From Parachlorella kessleri (taxonomy: Eukaryota > Chlorophyta > Trebouxiophyceae > Chlorellales > Chlorellaceae): a DNA stretch of 64,000 nucleotides. The stretch's first letter is position 1. Every line of letters begins with the position of its first letter. The stretch lies in assembly GCA_001598975.1 (NCBI GenBank), contig BBXU01000686.1, positions 1 to 64,000 of the forward strand, written 5' to 3'. Position numbers and translations under genes: made by a program. Shown piece after piece: positions 1 to 11,900 of this stretch. Under the pieces are notes generated by a model, which did not search any database, was not told the DNA's origin, and saw nothing but the letters and a program-made list of their open reading frames with translations.

Positions 1-944
1 CGCGGCGCGAGGAGAGGTGTATCTGTTATAATTTCTATGTATGATGGCAGTTTCCTGATTTGCTGGTTGGCCTTCTGCTGCAGGTGACACCCATTGTGGG
101 GCTCATCCCTTCCGACCTGCACTTTTGCCCCAACGACTCCGAGGTGGACTCTGTGTTCACTGCACCGCTGCGCATGTTCCTAGAGGGCGGCCCAACCTAC
201 TATAGCAAAGATGTGGAGTGGCAGGAAGGCTTTCAATACAGGTGGGGCACCCGTATCACTTCCCCATGTGGTGGCTGTCGATCGTCCTTCATGTGTTTTT
301 GTCCTCCTTTTTTGGTGGCTGCAGCGTGATCAGCACATGTGATGTTTGAGAAGGTGAGGCTGGAACCTTTGGCTATCTGACCCAGCCGTTCCCTCTACGT
401 GAAATGGCATGTGCCACTGCAGTACCCGGCATTAAGATGGTGGTCAGCAGAGCAAGCTCGTCTGCCCCTGACCTGCAGGCTCCATTACTGGCAGTACAGC
501 CACCTGGGCCAGAGCTACCTCATCTGGGGCCTCACAGCCGGCATTCTGATCTTGGCAGCAGAGCGCGCTTTTGGCCGCAAGCCGGCCTTCGCTGTGTACC
601 CGCCCGGGGCCCGCCCCTACACAGACTTTTGCTGGGATGGCACTCGGCTGTGCTATCGCAGCAGCAGCGGCAGCAGCAGAGGGAGCATGCCTGGCAGCCC
701 TCGGGCAGCCATCGTGGCAGGAGAAAGGTTGCTGGCGCAGCAGCCGGCTGCTGTGGGCGCTACGCTGGCCAGGCGTGCCTCCATGGATATGCAGCAGAGC
801 GGCGCCAGGCTGATGGCTGCATATCACACCGGGGCAGGGGGCGCTGCTGGTGAGGATGGCGGCGAGGGTGCGGTGGTGCCACCGCCGGAAGAAAGGGGCC
901 ACTGGGTTGAGAATGGCAGCAGGTCGGAAGGGAAACTTGCTTGA
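1..944 (+). CDS. Nudix hydrolase, CoA diphosphatase (NUDT7/8-like), 3' end
   Basis: Three-prime part of a gene that begins left of the window. Exons are 1-16 (tentative, donor at 17), 84-241 and 479-944; the frame joins cleanly (the Arg codon is split AG|G across 241/479). The protein shows VTPIVGLIP, EVDSVFTAPLRMFLEG, FQYRLHYW and YLIWGLTAGILILAAE, the conserved stretch following the Nudix box in peroxisomal and organellar CoA diphosphatases, which cleave CoA or acyl-CoA to 3',5'-ADP and phosphopantetheine. The Nudix box itself (GX5EX7REUXEEXGU) must lie upstream and is not seen. After the family core ends (GRKPAFAVYP), about 110 further residues are low-complexity Ser/Ala/Gly and unlike the usual short ends of this family. 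The stop at 942-944 is followed by TGTAA at 1310. Family call good; exact substrate is inference. Confidence 0.8.
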
Positions 945-2688
945 GGAATAAGGGCCCCCTTGAGGTCGGGTGTCTTGTGGCAGGAGGGCATAGGGACTGC
1001 CACAGAATAGCACCGTGAATGAATGGTTGGTTAGATGTTGGCACCAAGCAACCCTTACTTGACCAGTTTCACCTCGGAACAGACAGAGTGGTGGTGTTGG
1101 ATTGTAGGCGATCTCTACCCTGTACCCAGTGTTGGGGCGTGTTAGGGCGTCAAGTCGTTCAGGATAATAGGTGTGCTTCTTGCCGTCATTTTCTTCTCTG
1201 TCGGGAAGCCAAATCCCTGCATGATATCCGGCAGGGCTGTTTGCGAAACCCGCCCGTACCATGTTGTTGGCTTGGGTGCCGGCCACTGCCCGGTGTTCTG
1301 GAATGCATTTGTAAGGCACGCTTCGCTTCCTGTACTAGTGTTGCTGGATGTCTGTAGTATGAGGGCGGGGTAAGGTGGGTTGGCAGCAACACTTCCCGTT
1401 TTGCCTGGCTTGAGGGAGGGGGGAAAGGATATGCATGCTTTCCTGAGTTCCTTGCGGTGAGCGCAGTGAGGTCAGTGTGGTTTCTGTTTAGGTGCTGTGC
1501 ATGTGAGCGCACTTCTTTCTCGGCGTTCTTTTTCCCTATGCTGTGTGTGGGTAGTGGATGGTCTGACAGGTAAACACTACAACTTGTTGGGGTGTTTTGT
1601 CGCCGGAATCTGAATGAGCCCTGCTGCCTGGGCATGCTTGTTGCTTGAGGATTGCCTGCGTGGTGGCCTAACATACGGTTGCCCACCCTGCCTGCCAGGG
1701 TGGGGGCGAGCCTCTCCTCAACTTATGCTTAGCTGTGCACATATACAGTCCTTTGAACTCAACTGTTTATGATAATTCATCATTGTATGTATTTGACGGG
1801 CAGTGCTTCATGCTATCCCTTCTATCCTTGTTCAGACCCTTCCTTTGTGTGCCTTGGAGGAACGCTTCGTGCGTTTTTAATAAGCAGAAGGGTCAGCGGC
1901 CTGCGCACAATCGCCAGCATTTTATCGCATTGTTTTTTATAGGGCGGCTGGCCCCCTAGCTGTTTGTTTTTGGGAGGCAGTTTGAACCTATGTTTGGTCC
2001 TCCGTGCACTTCCTCACTGGCTGGCACTCAGCCGTCGCTTCACTTGGGTGTTTGATCAAATGTGGTATGTTTGTAACCTATTGAGCATAACAGGGCGAGT
2101 TACTCTGCTGCTGCATGTAAGCAAGCAAGAAGAGTATCCCCTTTCATGACCTTTGCGTCCCATTTCTTCAACAGTTCCTGCCACCACCAGCACAGGCTTA
2201 AGCCCCTGGACTCAGTTTTAGCTTCACCTCCTGTTCTAATGGCCTCCAGCTAACCTCCGAGACAGACCTACTGGACCCAAATTGCAGGCACGCCACAGAG
2301 GAGACCCTGCTTCCAGCCTTGTTCGTATATACCTCCCAAGCCTAGCCTCTGTTCGCACTACCTGCCACCAAGGTGCTAGCGCCTAGCGTGCTTTGCTTGA
2401 CGTGGCACCAGCAACATGTCTAGATGTCCCCGCTCATTATGACTGGATTGAATGCCATTCAATTAGGGTTAGCCCAGCCGTAGACCGGGCTTGGTGGCTT
2501 GGTCTCCGGGTACGAAAGTCAGAACCCCATCGCACGATGAAACCAACCCTGCACCGCACACTAAGTGCCAATTCCCCCGGGCCTCTGATTGTATCGGTTA
2601 GTACTACGCCCGGCTGGGAGTGCAGGCTCGTTGACACCACAGAAGGCGTCCCTTCCTTAACAAGGAAACATAGGCTTGTGGTTGTACT
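945..2688. other. Intergenic region / 3' UTR of the Nudix gene
   Basis: About 1.7 kb without a convincing exon. TGTAA at 1310-1314 is a good candidate poly(A) signal for the Nudix gene. The rest should hold the promoter and 5' UTR of the WD40 gene. An open frame at 2393-2710 (+) shows no family similarity and reads as chance, but an upstream WD40 exon hidden here cannot be excluded. Confidence 0.5.
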
Positions 2689-5600
2689 ATGCAGAGTAAT
2701 GGTGGGTTAAAGTTCTGCTATGCCGCCGGGCACCTGCTAGTCCTAGAAGAGTTGCCACGGTCGTCCGTTCAAGCGTACCTGCAGCACCACAGCTCCATCA
2801 TCACGGCAATATGTGCGGTGCCTGGTGCGCTGGCTTCTGGCGACGAGAGCGGAGAGGTGGCTTTGTGGGATGCCAGCAAGAGTCAAATGCAGCTGCGAGC
2901 GGCCTGGCGGGCGGGCGGAGGAGCAGCAGTCGTGGCCCTGCAACTGCTCCAGCTGGAATGCGCTGGAACAAAGTTGGAGATTGTGGTTGTGTTACACGCT
3001 ATACCTCCCGAAGATCAAGGTGCAGCTGGCAGCCCTGCAGTTGCAGCGGCGGATTTGGCTCCACGGCACTGTCCTCAGGAAACCTGCCAGGCTCCTGCAG
3101 AGCCGCGTTCACTGCGTACAGCAACGCCGTTCCAGCAGTTGAGTGTATGGCAGCTAACTCATTCAGGACAATGTAGAAGCTCGCGGGAAAGCAGCCCTCC
3201 TGTCAGCTGCACATTGGGCTCTGGAGGGTGCTCAGAGGGGCAGCCCAAGCCACCAACAGGGGTCAAAGCGCTCCAGGCCACAGATGCGAGAAATCTGTTA
3301 GCGCAGGACTGCGCTGATGCGCTGCCAGCATCGTGTCCTACCCTACTCACTGCAGTAGACCTACCAGCGCTTACAGAGCCTGCTGTGCAGCTAGCAGCAT
3401 GCGTGAGGAGGTTGCAACAGCAGGGCTCAGGCCTGTACGGCTCGCTTGGGGGGAGGGCAAACCTTGCCGACCAGCTTGCTTCCTTGCTGGAAGGCTCTTT
3501 GGCTTCTCTGGAAGTTGATCTGAGCATGCAAGGTGTCGGAGCTGGCGATTGGGTGAGCGCGAGTTGCACACTTCTGCTGCAACATGATGAACCAAACCAC
3601 GCCCACTCTGCCATTCTGACTAATCGGAGTGCGCCGGGGCCCTTGCAGTGGCAAGCATGAAGCCAAGAAGTAAGCGCAGCAGTCCAGCAGTGAGCTGTGC
3701 AAAGCAGAACACCTGGTTAGTTGACTACCTGGAAGTATTGACTGTTCATTGTGTGTGCCAGCTGACCACGGCTGTCGCCTGCAGGATGTGCAGACTACGT
3801 CAGCCACTTCTCAGGATCGGTCTGGGTTCTTTCTGGAGGTCATGGTCACGTGCCCCTCCCAAGTTGTGTTCACACAGCTGGAGCTCAGGCATGATACAGG
3901 CCATGGCAGCAGCCAGGACAGGGAGTGCAGCCACACGGACATGGAGCAGGGGCAGCCTAATCCTCTGACGGTGGCGCGCTCTCATACCTACAGCCCTGCC
4001 ATGCAAACGCCAGCATTCCGGAGGCAGGTGGCTCCGTTCACTGCATCTGCAATCGTGCCAGGCACTGGCCAGGTGAGCTGGCAAAGAGGTCCGCGGAAAC
4101 TGGATGGCATTCTATGCAGCACGTCTCTGTAGGGCAGTTGGGCAAGGTTTGTATTTGTGTCTGCAGGCCTGCTCGGCAGTCACCAGTGGCCATGTCCTCA
4201 TGTGGGACTTTGAGGAAGCACTTACCACCACAGTGCGGAGAGAAGGCATCCTTGGTGCTGGGAAGCCGCCGCTTGGGAACTCTGCAGGGCTGCATGTTGG
4301 CTCTGAGCTCCCTTCCCACATTGCCTTGCTGAAGAGGCAACCTACGCAGCTGTTGAGATTGCATGACGATGGGGCCATCAGTTGCCTAGCTGCGGCAGGG
4401 CAGCACCTGTATGTTGGTGGGGCCGAGGGGACTGTGAGAGTATTCGACGAGCGCATGCGGCTGGTAGCATGGCACAAGGTGAGCAAGCAAGTGGGCAGGA
4501 ACACCGTATTCGCTAGTTGAAGCGTGTGTGCCTTGGCTGTAGCAACCACCCAAGACTGTATTTCGCATGGGGAGTCTCTGAGGCTGGAAGGAGCTCCTCG
4601 ACCGCAGTCCAGGGTTGTTGCCTTGCAGGAACCGCTCCTTGCTGGCGGCATCACCCACATCGCCCTTGCATCGCCTCCCAGCCCCTTCCCCAGCGAGGAA
4701 GCCGAGGACGACCTTGCTCGCAGCACCAGCGGGACCAGTGGTATGTCAGGTGCAGGACCCAAGGCCCCCTCAGCTGCAGGTAGCAGCCGATGCCCCTCCA
4801 GGGTAGTCGCAGCTGCTGAGCAAGGGGTCCCACCCTTGGACCTAATTGTCACTGCTCTCGATGGCACGGTGGTGGCTGTGCCAGGGACCTGCTTCCACTT
4901 GGTTACCCTCAGTCCACAGCCAGATGGGAGGACCAGCAGGGCTGCCTCGGTTGTTGGCCGCAGCTCTCCTGACTGCATCAGGGCACTCCACCGTGAGTCT
5001 GTTGGCGTCGCTCTTGGTCCCAGCAGCGCTAGGGAACCTGGAAAGCCGCTACTGCATCACCGACCCGGCCCTGTGCGAGCAGCTGGCCGGCGTGCATCAG
5101 GTATATTTCGAACAAGCCTGCCTCGCCGGCAGTCGCTGAAGCTGCAGGCCACAGAGTTGGTCAGCAGTACCCAACACCGGACCTTGACCTCAACCTGTCA
5201 ACCGCTGTCTTCTACAATTACTAATGTCAGGAAGGGTGCACCGGCCGTGGCCTCCTGGTTCCCCAGCAGCAGTGTCGTATTGGTAAACCCACTACCCCAG
5301 CGCATTGTCGCATGCCTGGCCCACCCGCAGCAGATGGACAAGCTGCTTCTCCTAGGAGCGGAGGGAGAGCTACAGGTGGGCAACTATGGAGTCGTAAGGC
5401 CTGATCTGCCTTCGCCTGAGTGTTGATGGCCTCTGCCTCCTTCCAAACCCGCAGCTCCGCCTGATAGCACATGCCCACTCATTCTTACCTGCTCCTGACA
5501 TGGGTGCTCAATGTCAGCTTTTCTGCTCATGATTTCTGTTGGACCCCCCCCCTGCCTCATCAGGCCTTCTTTGGCCCTGCTTGCATGCGTGTCAATACTT

Positions 5601-7563
5601 GCAGCAGGGTAGATTTGGCTGCATGTGATGTCGTGCACCTCCAGGTGCGGCACTTGCCCTCAGGGAGCCTTGTGGCCTCCATGCTCCTCTTTCCCTCCTC
5701 ATCAGCGCAGCAGCGGTCACCGTCCCAGCAGCCATGTAGACAAGAGACCCAACCACCAACACAGTTGAGGCAAACGGGGCGGCTCTCCGCGCTTGGAAAC
5801 ATACCATGTCAGGGGGCAGGCATGGTGCATGACACAGCCAAAGCTGCAAATCTGCCAGTAACGGGGCTTCTGGAGCCAGCAGCACCTGCAGAGCAGCAGG
5901 AAGGTCCAGATTCTCATGTCAGCTGTACAGCTGCAGCTTTGTCGAGGGACAGCTCCTTCCTGGCGGTTGGGAGGTCCGATGGGGCGGTTGTCATGGTTGA
6001 CATGGCCGGCAGCTCGGCGACGCCCCAATGCCTTCGCCATGCCAAGTCTGCAGTGTGCCAGCTCGCACTGGCAGCAGGCGGGGCCCTGGTGGCGGCAGCC
6101 AACGCAGCGGGCGAGGTGCTGATCTACAGGTGCATGAAAAAGACCGCTTGAATGGTTTGGTGCCTGGCCAGTGGTAGATAGTACATAATCAAGTGATCAT
6201 GCCACACTGCTGGTCTATCTGGTAACGTGTGCCTGGCCTCGGCATCAGATGCAGCGCAATGGCACACAGAGCCCCTTTGACAATGCCACCCGTGCGACAA
6301 AAGACCATTGTTGGTATGGGTTGTGGCGTAGGCAGCTGGCGTGTGGAACCTGGGGTCTGTCGGGACGCAGCCAGCCAGGCTTTCTGATGGGCGTGCTGCT
6401 GCTTGGGGAGGACCCAGCTGGCATGACGCGCCTCTTTACGCTCGGTAGGCTTAAGCATGACTTGGCATTCCATGCATTAGCACAGGTTATGGCACCAGTT
6501 TAAAATGCAGACCGACTTTGCGTTCCTCATCGGCTTCTCAGCGTGCATGGACGCGTAGTGGACCAGGCTTTAGCTAGGAGTCTAACTAGACTATGCCCGT
6601 ATTGAAGGGTCTTGACTGCCCGCAGACCGGGGAGCCATTCTTACCGAGTTTAGCCTCCCCAGCTGCTCAGGCGCCAGGAGCCCCATCCTCAGCCTACAAG
6701 TGGCTTCTAGTAGCACCCTGCCTTCACTCAGGGAGTGCAGGAACAGCAGCAGCTGTGCCGCTCAACCCACCGCCATGTGCTTTGCCCCACCCATGCCATA
6801 CTACCAGCGGGGCTCCGATGCTACACTACTTCTCATTGCCAGCATCGACTGCACCCTGATCATATGGGATGCTGATGCAAGGCGTATCGCTGCGCGGTTC
6901 TCCCACAGCAGCACCATCCCACGCCCGCTCACTGCCTTGTTCACGCTGAGAGTCGGGCTGCCGGTGAGGCCTGGCCCCACAATGGCAGCGGCAGCAGTGG
7001 CAACAGCAGGGGCATTGGGGGAAACTCGCGCGACGCTGTATGCAGAGGAGGTGCAGCCGGGGATGTCCAGGTGCCCGGTTGGTACCCGTTGCAGGAGCAC
7101 GGTGGACGACAGCATTGCCGCAGCGCAGATGCTGCTCATGCCACCGCCTGAGCATGAGCAGCAGCCGGCTGCATGGGTTGCATTTGCTGCCTGTGAGGGC
7201 CCTGAGCAGCGGGTAGTGCCGGGAACTGCAACGAGCAGCGACATCGGCAGTAGCGATGGCCGCCATGACATATGCCGGGATGAAAGTGGCAGTCAGCGGT
7301 GTGGGGCTGGGAGTGTTGGCATCTTGCCCTGGCCCCTCCGCATGAGCTCCCACAGTGATCAGCTGGACTTGCAAGAGCTGCAACCAGCTTGGGAGGTAGA
7401 AGGAGTGGTTGCTGAGGGCAACAGGATCTCACATGCAGCAATCTCAGGGGATGCTGCCTGGCTGGCGCTGTGTGCTGAGCCTCAACCGGTGGCCACTGGT
7501 GGCAGACGGTGTGAAGTAGCGACAGGCTGCGGTTGTTGTGTCAGCATATTTGGCCTCCAGTAG
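2689..7563 (+). CDS. WD40-repeat protein, CFAP251/WDR66-like (or WDR90/POC16-like)
   Basis: Proposed exons are 2689-3552, 3785-4072, 4167-4478, 4629-5375, 5645-6129 and about 6693-7563, all in frame, giving roughly 1188 residues. WD-type blades are visible: FCYAAGHLLVLEELP then ALASGDESGEVALWD; AVTSGHVLMWDFEEAL; GAISCLAAAGQHLYVGGAEG then VRVFDERMRLVAWHK; LAVGRSDGAVVMVD; LLLIASIDCTLIIWDAD. The combination of a 'YAAG...VL' opening, a 'GTVRVFDERMRLVAW' blade and an 'EPLLAGGITHIA' segment resembles CFAP251/WDR66, a subunit of the calmodulin- and spoke-associated complex of motile cilia; WDR90/POC16 is the main alternative. The start ATG sits directly at an AG (tatgcag), so 2689 may instead be an internal acceptor. 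The join 6129 to 6693 is the weakest: the acceptor was chosen only because it keeps frame. Confidence 0.55.
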
Positions 7564-7608
7564 GCCAGGTAAGGGCAGCACACAACATACCTGAACTCGG
7601 ACTGCCAA

Positions 7609-7613
7609 TGTAA
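7609..7613 (+). promoter_or_regulatory. TGTAA poly(A) signal after the WD40 gene
   Basis: TGTAA lies 46 nt after the stop codon. This is the standard poly(A) signal of chlorophyte algae. Confidence 0.6.
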
Positions 7614-7640
7614 ACAATTGTACCTTGCGCCTCAGGGCAT

Positions 7641-7710
7641 CTGACATACAGCAGGCCACAGTATACCAGTATACCCGTACCTCTTTCCTGATCGCATTAC
7701 CTGCCACACT
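7641..7710 (-). repeat. Dispersed 60-70 bp repeat, inverted copy after the WD40 gene
   Basis: Minus strand reads GTGGCAGGTAATGCGATCAG and then AAAGAGGTACGGGTATAC, closest to the copy at 56341-56406. Confidence 0.45.
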
Positions 7711-8028
7711 AAATGAATACAGCAGGCCACACTGCCAGGATGGCCTCCACATTGACATAAAGCTTTTCTCTTGACCATGCGGCTACATGGGTTATGGCCT
7801 CACCGCAAGCCACCTAAATCACCAAAGCAACCACCCACTTCATCCCTGCCAGCCAGCCCGCCTACTCTCTTACACCCTGCTACCTAGTCAAGTCACTTGT
7901 TGGCAACCAAGGGATATCAACCCAGGCTACCTGCGGCACTCATAACTACATGCCAGCAATGTGCCACCATTGCAGAATGGATGACTAGTGGTGAAATAGC
8001 TTGAAACCCACAATGCAGCATGCACTGT

Positions 8029-8203
8029 AAGCTTCTGCACAGGCTGTACACCCAGCGTACTGCTAGGCGTACCAGTGGCATGTTTGTTTGCAAAGGATTT
8101 GGTTTGCGAAGCCCAAATGACACTCTCTGGGACGCCTGCCCGATGCAACGGCAGTGCAAGCAACAGGCAATTTAGCAGATGGTGGGAAGGGGAAGCTTCT
8201 GCA
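8029..8203. mobile_element. Short retroposon-like element, copy 1, with 11-bp target-site duplication
   Basis: The segment 8041-8169 is a close copy of 16662-16786, starting AGGCTGTACACCCAGCG and ending GCAAGCAACAGGCA, differing by a few substitutions and small indels. It is bracketed by a perfect 11-bp direct repeat, AAGCTTCTGCA, at 8029-8039 and 8193-8203, which looks like a target-site duplication. The left junction is the same in both copies while the right end varies. No open frame of note, so this is a short non-autonomous element. Confidence 0.7.
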
Positions 8204-8903
8204 GAGAATACATGTAGTTATATTGCATTTTGTGGTACTCAGGATTTCTCTCGTACTAACAACTCCTGTTGGCAGCTCCACTTTACCCATGCTGACTGAC
8301 TGGAGGGGGTTACAGAGCCACTAGCATTAGCAACGTTTGCCAGCTCCACTTGCCCATGCTCCCCATGCTGGGAGGGCGCCGGCGGGGAAAAGTTTTGACA
8401 CGTAGACGTATTTCACGGCGTGAGAAGGCGATCCATATATATGCCTTAATGACCACCCGGATGTCGATTGAGAGACACTCTGACAGCCCTACACGATGTT
8501 GTTTGCCTGCCTGGCTAGCTGCCCCCCTAACGTTGCAGCTCGTAGGTGGAAGGAGTGGGCGCTGCTCAGTTAACCGTCAGTAGGCCACTTCTGCTTCGCG
8601 CAAATGTACAGCCAGCCTGGAATGACCATGCTGGTCCAGTTATACGGCTTGCCAGCACCAAGCACAAGCCAACAATGGAGCCAACAGCGCAGCAACTGAC
8701 CAGTCCAGATGACAGACACTGAAGATAGGAAATTTCCAGTGCAAGCAGCACTGAAGGATGCCTTCGAGAGTACTGGCAACAAACTGAGTAGGGGTGCAGC
8801 CACTCTAAACGGATGGGCATCGAAGGGTGTGGTGAGTGGCTGTTGGTTGACAGCAAGCAGCTGAGGTGACAGCGCTTACTACTTTGGGAGACTGAACAAT
8901 TGG

Positions 8904-11900
8904 ATGTCAAGGTCAGTGCAGGTTGGCAGATGGTTCCATTTCAGGGGTCGCGCTGCAAGCCTTACAGTGGAGTGCCGCGCTGGCTTCATCACCTTTTTAA
9001 TGGTGAGTCAGTGTATATACTAAGAAATGCCAGTGCCTGTCCCATGTCTTGAAAGTGGTGTCAGCATATGGTTTCTACTGGCAAGCTTGCCGTGCGAAAG
9101 CTTCGAATCCAAGGGTTGTATGGGGCTGATGCTACCCCGCCCTGCAAGCAGGTTTCTTATGTGCTGGCCGTGATACCCAACATCCTCGTTACCACTGGCG
9201 GAACCTGCGATCCAAAGGCTGTATGCACGGTAGGTGGTGTGTGGCACGCTGTGAGTGGGGCTCGCCGCCCGCTGTTATTCCAATTTTGTTAGCCAGAGTT
9301 GCTGTTCAAATTAAGGGTTTCCCCTAGGTCTTCGACGCCATTGGGGGTTATACTGTTTCCAATTTCTCGTTTACCAGCCGTGGTTGCTCCTCTCTTTTCA
9401 GGAGGGTCACCGCGGCATGCCGCAAAATGTGCGGAGCGGCCCCCCTTCCTGACACGCTGATGCTGTGCTTGCCGCAGGACTATGTCACGCTGGGGCCGGC
9501 ATGCCTGGCAAATGCAACGGACAGAGGGGCACAGTCTTGCCTGGTATGAGGGTGACGCTGCGGAACCTCTGCGCTCGCTCCAAGACTGTTGCCATCCTAG
9601 TAGCTGTGCCACCCCCTGTGGGTGCGGTTCCTTACAAGGGCCCTGACGTGCTGGCTTCGCCTGCGGGGTAAGCTCTAGCTGTCCTGGCTGGGTGGCTGAT
9701 CTCCGGTGTTTTGGCTGGCCGGGGTGCAGGAGTCACTGAAGGCAAGCTTGATCACGGCCACTGCTGCCTCCTCACTCATCTCTACCTTCCTAATTGGCTT
9801 TCTGGGCAACCTGCCCTTGGCCCTGGCACCAGGAGTTGGTGAGTGCCCCCGACATGTATGCCCTCCTACCCAGTGACGCGCCCCCTGTCCCTGGCATTGC
9901 AACACATTTTCAGAGCCCGCTTTCTGCTGGCCCGCACTGCGGCGCAAGCCAATTTGCTATGCCTGTGCGCATGCAGGCATCAGCGCTTATGTGGCCTACA
10001 CAGTGGTTGGGCAGTATGGGCAAGGCACGGTGGGTCAGCAGTCCCTGCTACAGCAGCAGCATGCAACGCCTGCAATGCCTTCCTGCTCCCTCATCATGGT
10101 CGTAGCAGAAGCTCATCTCACGAAGCTTGGGTTGGCAGGCCTGACCCTTTGGAAGCAGCTGTGACCTTAAATTGACTGCCGAGCGCTCCTGGAGAGCACC
10201 ACACAATACATGCAATCACTGCAGCTTGCCTGCATGCCCTCGCCATCTGCAGCTGACGTACCAAGAAGCCATGACAGCCTTGTTTGTGGAGGGCTGGATC
10301 TTCCTGGTGCTCTCTTTCACGGGCGTGAGGGGCGGCCTAGTCAAGTACATGCCCAAGAGCATTGCAATGGCCTCTTCAGGTCGGTTGGGACTACTGACAC
10401 ATCTCTGCCTACCTTGGCTGTGAGGCGTCTGGGGACAAGCATGGCAGGCTGCCGACCATCACAGGCATACAAGTGTACCCTGCATGGACCATGCTACTCC
10501 CACTCTAAGCAGGCAGGCCACTGTGGCTGACATCGGTGCGGGCCTGGGAATTCATATGTGACTGACCATCCAAGCCGATGCCCTGCCCTGCCCATGCAGT
10601 TGGCATCGGCCTGCTGCTTGCCTTCACGGGCCTTCAGAACCTGGGAGTTATCGCCTTTGACAGCAACACCTTTGTTGGCGTCGGTACGTAGCTTGCTCGC
10701 CTCCCCTGGGCCAGAGCAGAACCTGTGCGCTGTCTGGTTTGCCCTGCCGCCTCGCCAATGAGTTCCGGCCTCCTGGCGAGGTTTTCCTGCCATGGCAGAC
10801 CCAACGACCTAGTGCAGCACATGGAAGTTGCTCAAAGCCTGCTGCGGTGTGCTGAGCTACCTAGCATGCATGCACGGGCATGGAAGAGTGTGACGCTGTT
10901 GACACGTCACCATTTCTCTGCTTCTGCAGGTGGGTGTGACCAGCACCAACAGACATATATCTACGCCCTGGATGAGCCGCTGAATGCTAGCCAGGTGTTA
11001 GGCTTCCAGGCGGCAATGGTCAACGACTCTTCCATCTTCCTGCCCATCCCAGCTGCTGTCCATGGGTGCTCGGGAGGCAAGGTGGGCGCCAACGCTTAAC
11101 GGGGCCTCTTTTCCATGCCGGTTAAGGGTTGCATGTTGCGTGCAATAGGAAACTTGGCCCATGCACCTGGTTTAGCCTGCTGCAGCAGGACGACGCTGTA
11201 GCTTGGGGTCAGTAGTCCTGTCATATGCATGTGAGGTCTTGCACAGTCCATACCTGCACTTATTTGCGCATATCTCTACTTCGACAGACATGCGGCTATT
11301 GGCAAGACGCTCCGAGTATGTCAGGTGCCTGTCGCTTGTTGTGCCCTCCTGTGCAGATGAGGAGCGCCACTATGTGGTTGGGCATTGCTGGGGGAGTGCT
11401 GATGGCGGTGCTCCTGTTTGCTGGCGTCAAAGGGAGCTTGGTCATTGGCATCGTGTTCGTCACTGTCATATCGTGGATCCCTAACCACTCGGCGTCCTAC
11501 CTGGGAGAGGCGTCGGCGATCAGGGGTGGGTAGCGCACAAGTAGTATGAAAAGTAGTATTGGCTTCTGCAGCAACCTTGAGGAACCCCCTGCAATTTTAC
11601 TGGCGAGGAATATGCGTACTTGGACATACACAGATGTGCCGCCAGAGTCGACATTGTGTCATTGCCAGTGCCAGGATGCTGTTCAGACGCAGGTTGTCCG
11701 GTGACGAACTTGGGACTGCAGCACTTTGCACGGACCCTGCAGGTTGCAAGTGCCTTCCTACGTGCACGCCATGTGCACTTTAGCCAGTAAGGGTGGGTGT
11801 CACGATGGTTTACATCAAGCTTGGCAGCCCCATCGTGCAGGCGGGGAGTACCGCCTTCAGTACTTCAAGAAAGTCGTGGCGGTGCCCTCCCTGGACTTAA

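Larger units (their letters stand above)
7564..8903. other. Intergenic region with repeats, upstream of the AzgA gene
   Basis: Holds TGTAA at 7609-7613, the likely poly(A) signal of the WD40 gene; a minus-orientation copy of the dispersed 60-70 bp repeat at 7641-7710; a retroposon-like element at 8040-8192; and an AT-rich stretch containing catatatatg near 8433, which could be a TATA element though it lies far (about 465 bp) from the AzgA ATG. No coding exon seen. Confidence 0.5.

Noticed and set aside
444..1319. Minus-strand open frame of 291 codons at the left end
   Set aside because: Overlaps the conserved Nudix exon on the other strand and contains no recognisable domain.
2437..2640. Conserved-looking stretch considered as a 5S rRNA or small RNA gene
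   Set aside because: The short TAGTACTAC match does not extend to a 5S fold and no promoter boxes are evident.
4112..4978. Minus-strand open frame of 288 codons over the WD40 gene
   Set aside because: Antisense to WD40 exons with conserved blades; a consequence of GC-rich third positions.
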